Shown: positions 4,512-7,030 of the stretch, piece after piece
Layout: each line of letters begins with the position of its first letter
Position numbering within the stretch: the stretch's first letter is position 1
Assembly: GCA_038318455.1 (NCBI GenBank)
Contig: JBBQCF010000046.1
Coordinates: 1 to 7,030 of the forward strand
DNA length: 7,030 nucleotides
Source: UBA12068 sp038318455
Lineage (GTDB): Bacteria; Patescibacteriota; Minisyncoccia; Moranbacterales; GWC2-37-73
Direction: 5' to 3'
Notes under the pieces: model-generated
The model's database searches: none
Seen by the model: only the letters and a program-made list of their open reading frames with translations
What the model was told of the DNA's origin: nothing
Made by a program: the position numbers and the translations under genes

Positions 4512-7030
4512 ATGGATATTAACAAGCTTACAACTAAGAGTCAGGAATTATTAAGGAAGTCGCAAGAACATGCGGTTGCTCTTGGGCAACAACAAATCGA
4601 TGTTTTTCATCTGCTGTACTCGCTTATTTTGCAAGAGGGCTCTATTGTGCCAATAATTTTAAAAAAAATTGGGACAGATATTGAAAAAATTAAAAATGAA
4701 GCTGAACAGGAGATTAAAAAATATCCTAAAGCTGCAACTGGCGTGCTGGGACAGATTTTTATTACCCCATCATTGGTGCAAATATTAGATGAAGCTGAAA
4801 AAGAAATGTCACATATTGCTGATGATTTTGTTTCGACAGAACATTTGTTGTTGTCAATGCTAGCAGTTAATTCTCCAGCTAAAAAAGTTCTTGAAAGTAA
4901 TGGTGTCTCCTATGAAAAAGTGTTGCAAATTTTGTCAGAGCTTCGTGGAGCACAAAAAGTCGACAATCCTGAACCAGAAGGAAAATTTCAGGTTATTGAA
5001 AAATATACTATCAATCTTACACAATTGGCTCGTGAGGATAAACTTGATCCAGTTATTGGTCGCGATGAAGAAATTCGTCGAGTGATGCAAGTTCTTAGTC
5101 GTCGCACCAAAAATAATCCTGTCCTTATTGGTGAAGCTGGCACAGGAAAAACTGCAATTGCTGAAGGATTGGCACAAAGAATTGCAACAGGCGATGTGCC
5201 TGAAACCCTTAAAGACAAAGAATTAATTTCACTTGATCTCGGTTCTCTTTTGGCTGGAGCAAAATTTCGGGGAGAATTTGAGGATAGATTGAAAGCTATC
5301 TTGAAGGAGACAGAACATGCAGCTGGAAAATATATTGTTTTTATTGATGAGCTTCACACCTTGGTGGGTGCTGGAGCAACTGAAGGATCACTTGATGCAT
5401 CGAACATGCTCAAGCCAGCTTTGGCACGTGGAAAATTGAAAACTATTGGAGCTACAACCACCAAAGAATATCAAAAATATATTGAAAAAGACGCAGCACT
5501 TGAAAGAAGGTTTCAGCCAATTTTGGTAGCCGAACCTTCACAAGAGGATACATTGGCAATTCTTAGAGGAATAAAAGAGAAATATGAATTGCATCATGGC
5601 GTTAAAATTACAGATGCTGCTCTTTTAGCCGCAGTAAAATTATCTTCACGTTATATTTCAGACAGATTTTTGCCAGACAAAGCTGTTGATCTTATAGATG
5701 AAGCAGCATCAGCTCTGCGTATTGAAATAGATTCAATGCCAATTGAAATTGATCAATTGGAAAGAAAGATTCGTCAACTTGAAATTGAAAAAAAGGCTAT
5801 TCAGCGTGATAAAGTCAAAGAATCACGCACGAAAATTTTGCAAATAAACAAGCAATTAGCCGAGTTAAAAGAGAAATCTAATAGCCTTACTTTGCAATGG
5901 AAAACTGAAAAAGATCTGATTACTGCTAGCCGTCAGCATAAAAAAGATATTGATAAACTGAAATCAGAAGCTGAAATAGCCGAGAGAAATGGGGAATTGG
6001 ACAAGGTGGCTGAAATTCGCTATGGCAAAATTCCATTCTTGGAGAAAAAAAACAAAGAAGAAGAACGTAAATTGGACAAGATTCAAAAGACGGATTCTAT
6101 TTTAAAAGAAGAAATCACTGAAGAGGAGATTGCTAGAGTCGTGTCTCGTTGGACTGGTGTTCCAGTTTCAAAGATGCTAGAGGGAGAACTGGAAAAGCTT
6201 GCTTATATGGAAAAAGAATTGAGCCAATGTGTTATTGGTCAAGACGAAGCTATTAAAACTGTTTCAAATGCTATCAGGCGCTCGCGTGCAGGAATTTCGG
6301 AAGAAAATCGTCCAATTGGTTCTTTTATTTTTCTTGGTCCAACCGGAGTTGGAAAAACGGAACTGGCAAAAACATTGTCTGAATTTTTGTTTAATGATTC
6401 AAAATCAATGGTCAGATTGGATATGAGTGAATATATGGAATCACATTCAACTGCAAAAATGATTGGCTCACCTCCGGGATATGTGGGATATGAAGAAGGG
6501 GGACAATTGACTGAAATTGTGCGGAGGCGTCCTTATAGTGTTATTTTGTTTGATGAAATTGAAAAAGCTCATCCACAGGTTTTCAATATCTTGCTTCAAA
6601 TTTTGGATGATGGTCGTCTCACTGATTCAAAAGGACGCATTGTTAATTTTAAAAATACAGTTATCGTGATGACTTCCAATGTTGGAAGTGATCTTATTTA
6701 TAAAATGGAATCTTTTGGTTTTCAAAGTGAGCGCAAGGAAAATATGATGAGTGAGAATGAAATGCAAGCAAAATTGCAGGCCAGCTTGCGAGAACAATTC
6801 AAGCCAGAATTTTTAAACAGAATTGATGATTTGATCATTTTTCACCCATTGAATAAAAAAACTCTGCTTCAAATTGCCAATCTCCAATTAGCTTTAGTAC
6901 AAAAACGTTTAGATGAAAAGAATATAAAGCTCAAGATTTCTAGCGAAGTTAAGGCATATTTGACACAAAAAGGCTTTGATCCTGTTTATGGTGCACGTCC
7001 ACTTAAACGCATTATCCAAAATGAAATTTT
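4512..7030 (+). CDS. clpB: ATP-dependent disaggregase ClpB (Hsp100), 3' end outside window
   Basis: ClpB is a hexameric AAA+ ring that, with DnaK, pulls polypeptides out of aggregates in the cytoplasm. The 839 codons visible show an N-domain with two Clp repeats (1-145), NBD1 with Walker A 'GEAGTGKT' (207-214), pore loop 'GAKFRGEFE' (249-257), Walker B 'VFIDE' (276-280) and arginine fingers in 'LERRF' (330-334). A long charged coiled-coil M-domain follows (about 405-535), full ClpB length, which separates it from ClpA and ClpC. NBD2 has 'GPTGVGKT' (609-616), pore loop 'GYVGYEEGG' (656-664), Walker B 'VILFDE' (677-682), sensor 1 'TSN' (721-723), 'NRID' (769-772) and sensor 2 'GARPLKR' (827-833). 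Typical ClpB is about 860 residues, so roughly 20-30 are cut off. The first pore loop has Phe where E. coli has Tyr. Residues about 733-745 include an extra 'SFGFQ' loop. Start at ATG 4512 is fixed by GAGGGA eight bases upstream. Confidence 0.97.
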   Translation, partial: MDINKLTTKSQELLRKSQEHAVALGQQQIDVFHLLYSLILQEGSIVPIILKKIGTDIEKIKNEAEQEIKKYPKAATGVLGQIFITPSLVQILDEAEKEMSHIADDFVSTEHLLLSMLAVNSPAKKVLESNGVSYEKVLQILSELRGAQKVDNPEPEGKFQVIEKYTINLTQLAREDKLDPVIGRDEEIRRVMQVLSRRTKNNPVLIGEAGTGKTAIAEGLAQRIATGDVPETLKDKELISLDLGSLLAGAKFRGEFEDRLKAILKETEHAAGKYIVFIDELHTLVGAGATEGSLDASNMLKPALARGKLKTIGATTTKEYQKYIEKDAALERRFQPILVAEPSQEDTLAILRGIKEKYELHHGVKITDAALLAAVKLSSRYISDRFLPDKAVDLIDEAASALRIEIDSMPIEIDQLERKIRQLEIEKKAIQRDKVKESRTKILQINKQLAELKEKSNSLTLQWKTEKDLITASRQHKKDIDKLKSEAEIAERNGELDKVAEIRYGKIPFLEKKNKEEERKLDKIQKTDSILKEEITEEEIARVVSRWTGVPVSKMLEGELEKLAYMEKELSQCVIGQDEAIKTVSNAIRRSRAGISEENRPIGSFIFLGPTGVGKTELAKTLSEFLFNDSKSMVRLDMSEYMESHSTAKMIGSPPGYVGYEEGGQLTEIVRRRPYSVILFDEIEKAHPQVFNILLQILDDGRLTDSKGRIVNFKNTVIVMTSNVGSDLIYKMESFGFQSERKENMMSENEMQAKLQASLREQFKPEFLNRIDDLIIFHPLNKKTLLQIANLQLALVQKRLDEKNIKLKISSEVKAYLTQKGFDPVYGARPLKRIIQNEI

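Noticed and set aside
4935..5218. Two overlapping - strand open frames inside clpB
   Set aside because: Both are mirror frames of the conserved ClpB NBD1 coding region and resemble no protein I know.
6229..6426. 65-residue + strand open frame inside clpB NBD2
   Set aside because: It overlaps the Walker A region of clpB in another frame and has low-complexity Leu/Lys content typical of a shadow frame.
4512..7030. ClpC or ClpA rather than ClpB
   Set aside because: The coiled-coil region between the two nucleotide-binding domains is about 130 residues, the full ClpB M-domain; ClpC has a much shorter one and ClpA none.

Overview
The window reads as a stretch of an AT-rich, gene-dense bacterial chromosome with every gene on the + strand. 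It most likely comes from the Patescibacteria / candidate phyla radiation (Parcubacteria-like). That assignment is inference from protein style. The LepA has switch I followed by 'LQPARM' and a short insertion before the G3 box. A DivIC-like protein has a terminal tryptophan pair. A membrane-anchored parvulin-like foldase is of a kind I associate with that group, and the surface protein carries 'GKVLTSDGNG..TW' and 'ITFPDGSVQT' motifs. The standard bacterial code fits: TAA, TAG and TGA all end genes and the long genes contain no in-frame TGA.

Layout. Positions 1-606 hold the 3' end of a repetitive, secreted or fibre-like surface protein with a cysteine-rich C-terminus, closed by a strong intrinsic terminator (644-674). 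A candidate promoter (696-724) then serves lepA (765-2585), the ribosome-associated GTPase EF-4. After 54 AT-rich bases comes a membrane-cell-envelope cluster: a 39-residue single-span microprotein (2640-2759), a DivIC/FtsB-like divisome protein 6 bases later in the same reading frame (2766-3152), and a membrane-anchored SurA/PrsA-type foldase (3179-4246). A 59-residue [4Fe-4S] ferredoxin follows (4274-4453) and ends in a second intrinsic terminator (4461-4497). The last gene, clpB (4512 to the window end, 839 codons visible), encodes the Hsp100 disaggregase and lacks only its final residues.

How the genes fit together. lepA and clpB are translation-stress and protein-quality genes. The microprotein, DivIC-like protein and foldase act at the membrane and probably form one transcript, perhaps extending into the ferredoxin. 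No gap exceeds about 160 bases. I see no RNA gene, CRISPR array, insertion sequence or phage module.

I do not see an obviously new multi-gene system. The points most worth a second look are: the microprotein in frame with the divisome gene; the foldase, whose parvulin domain lacks its usual first strand and first active-site histidine while a similar strand appears after the domain; the clpB leader, where a terminator arm can pair either with its partner or with the clpB ribosome binding site; and an extra 'SFGFQ' loop in ClpB at the place where ClpP-binding unfoldases carry their docking loop.
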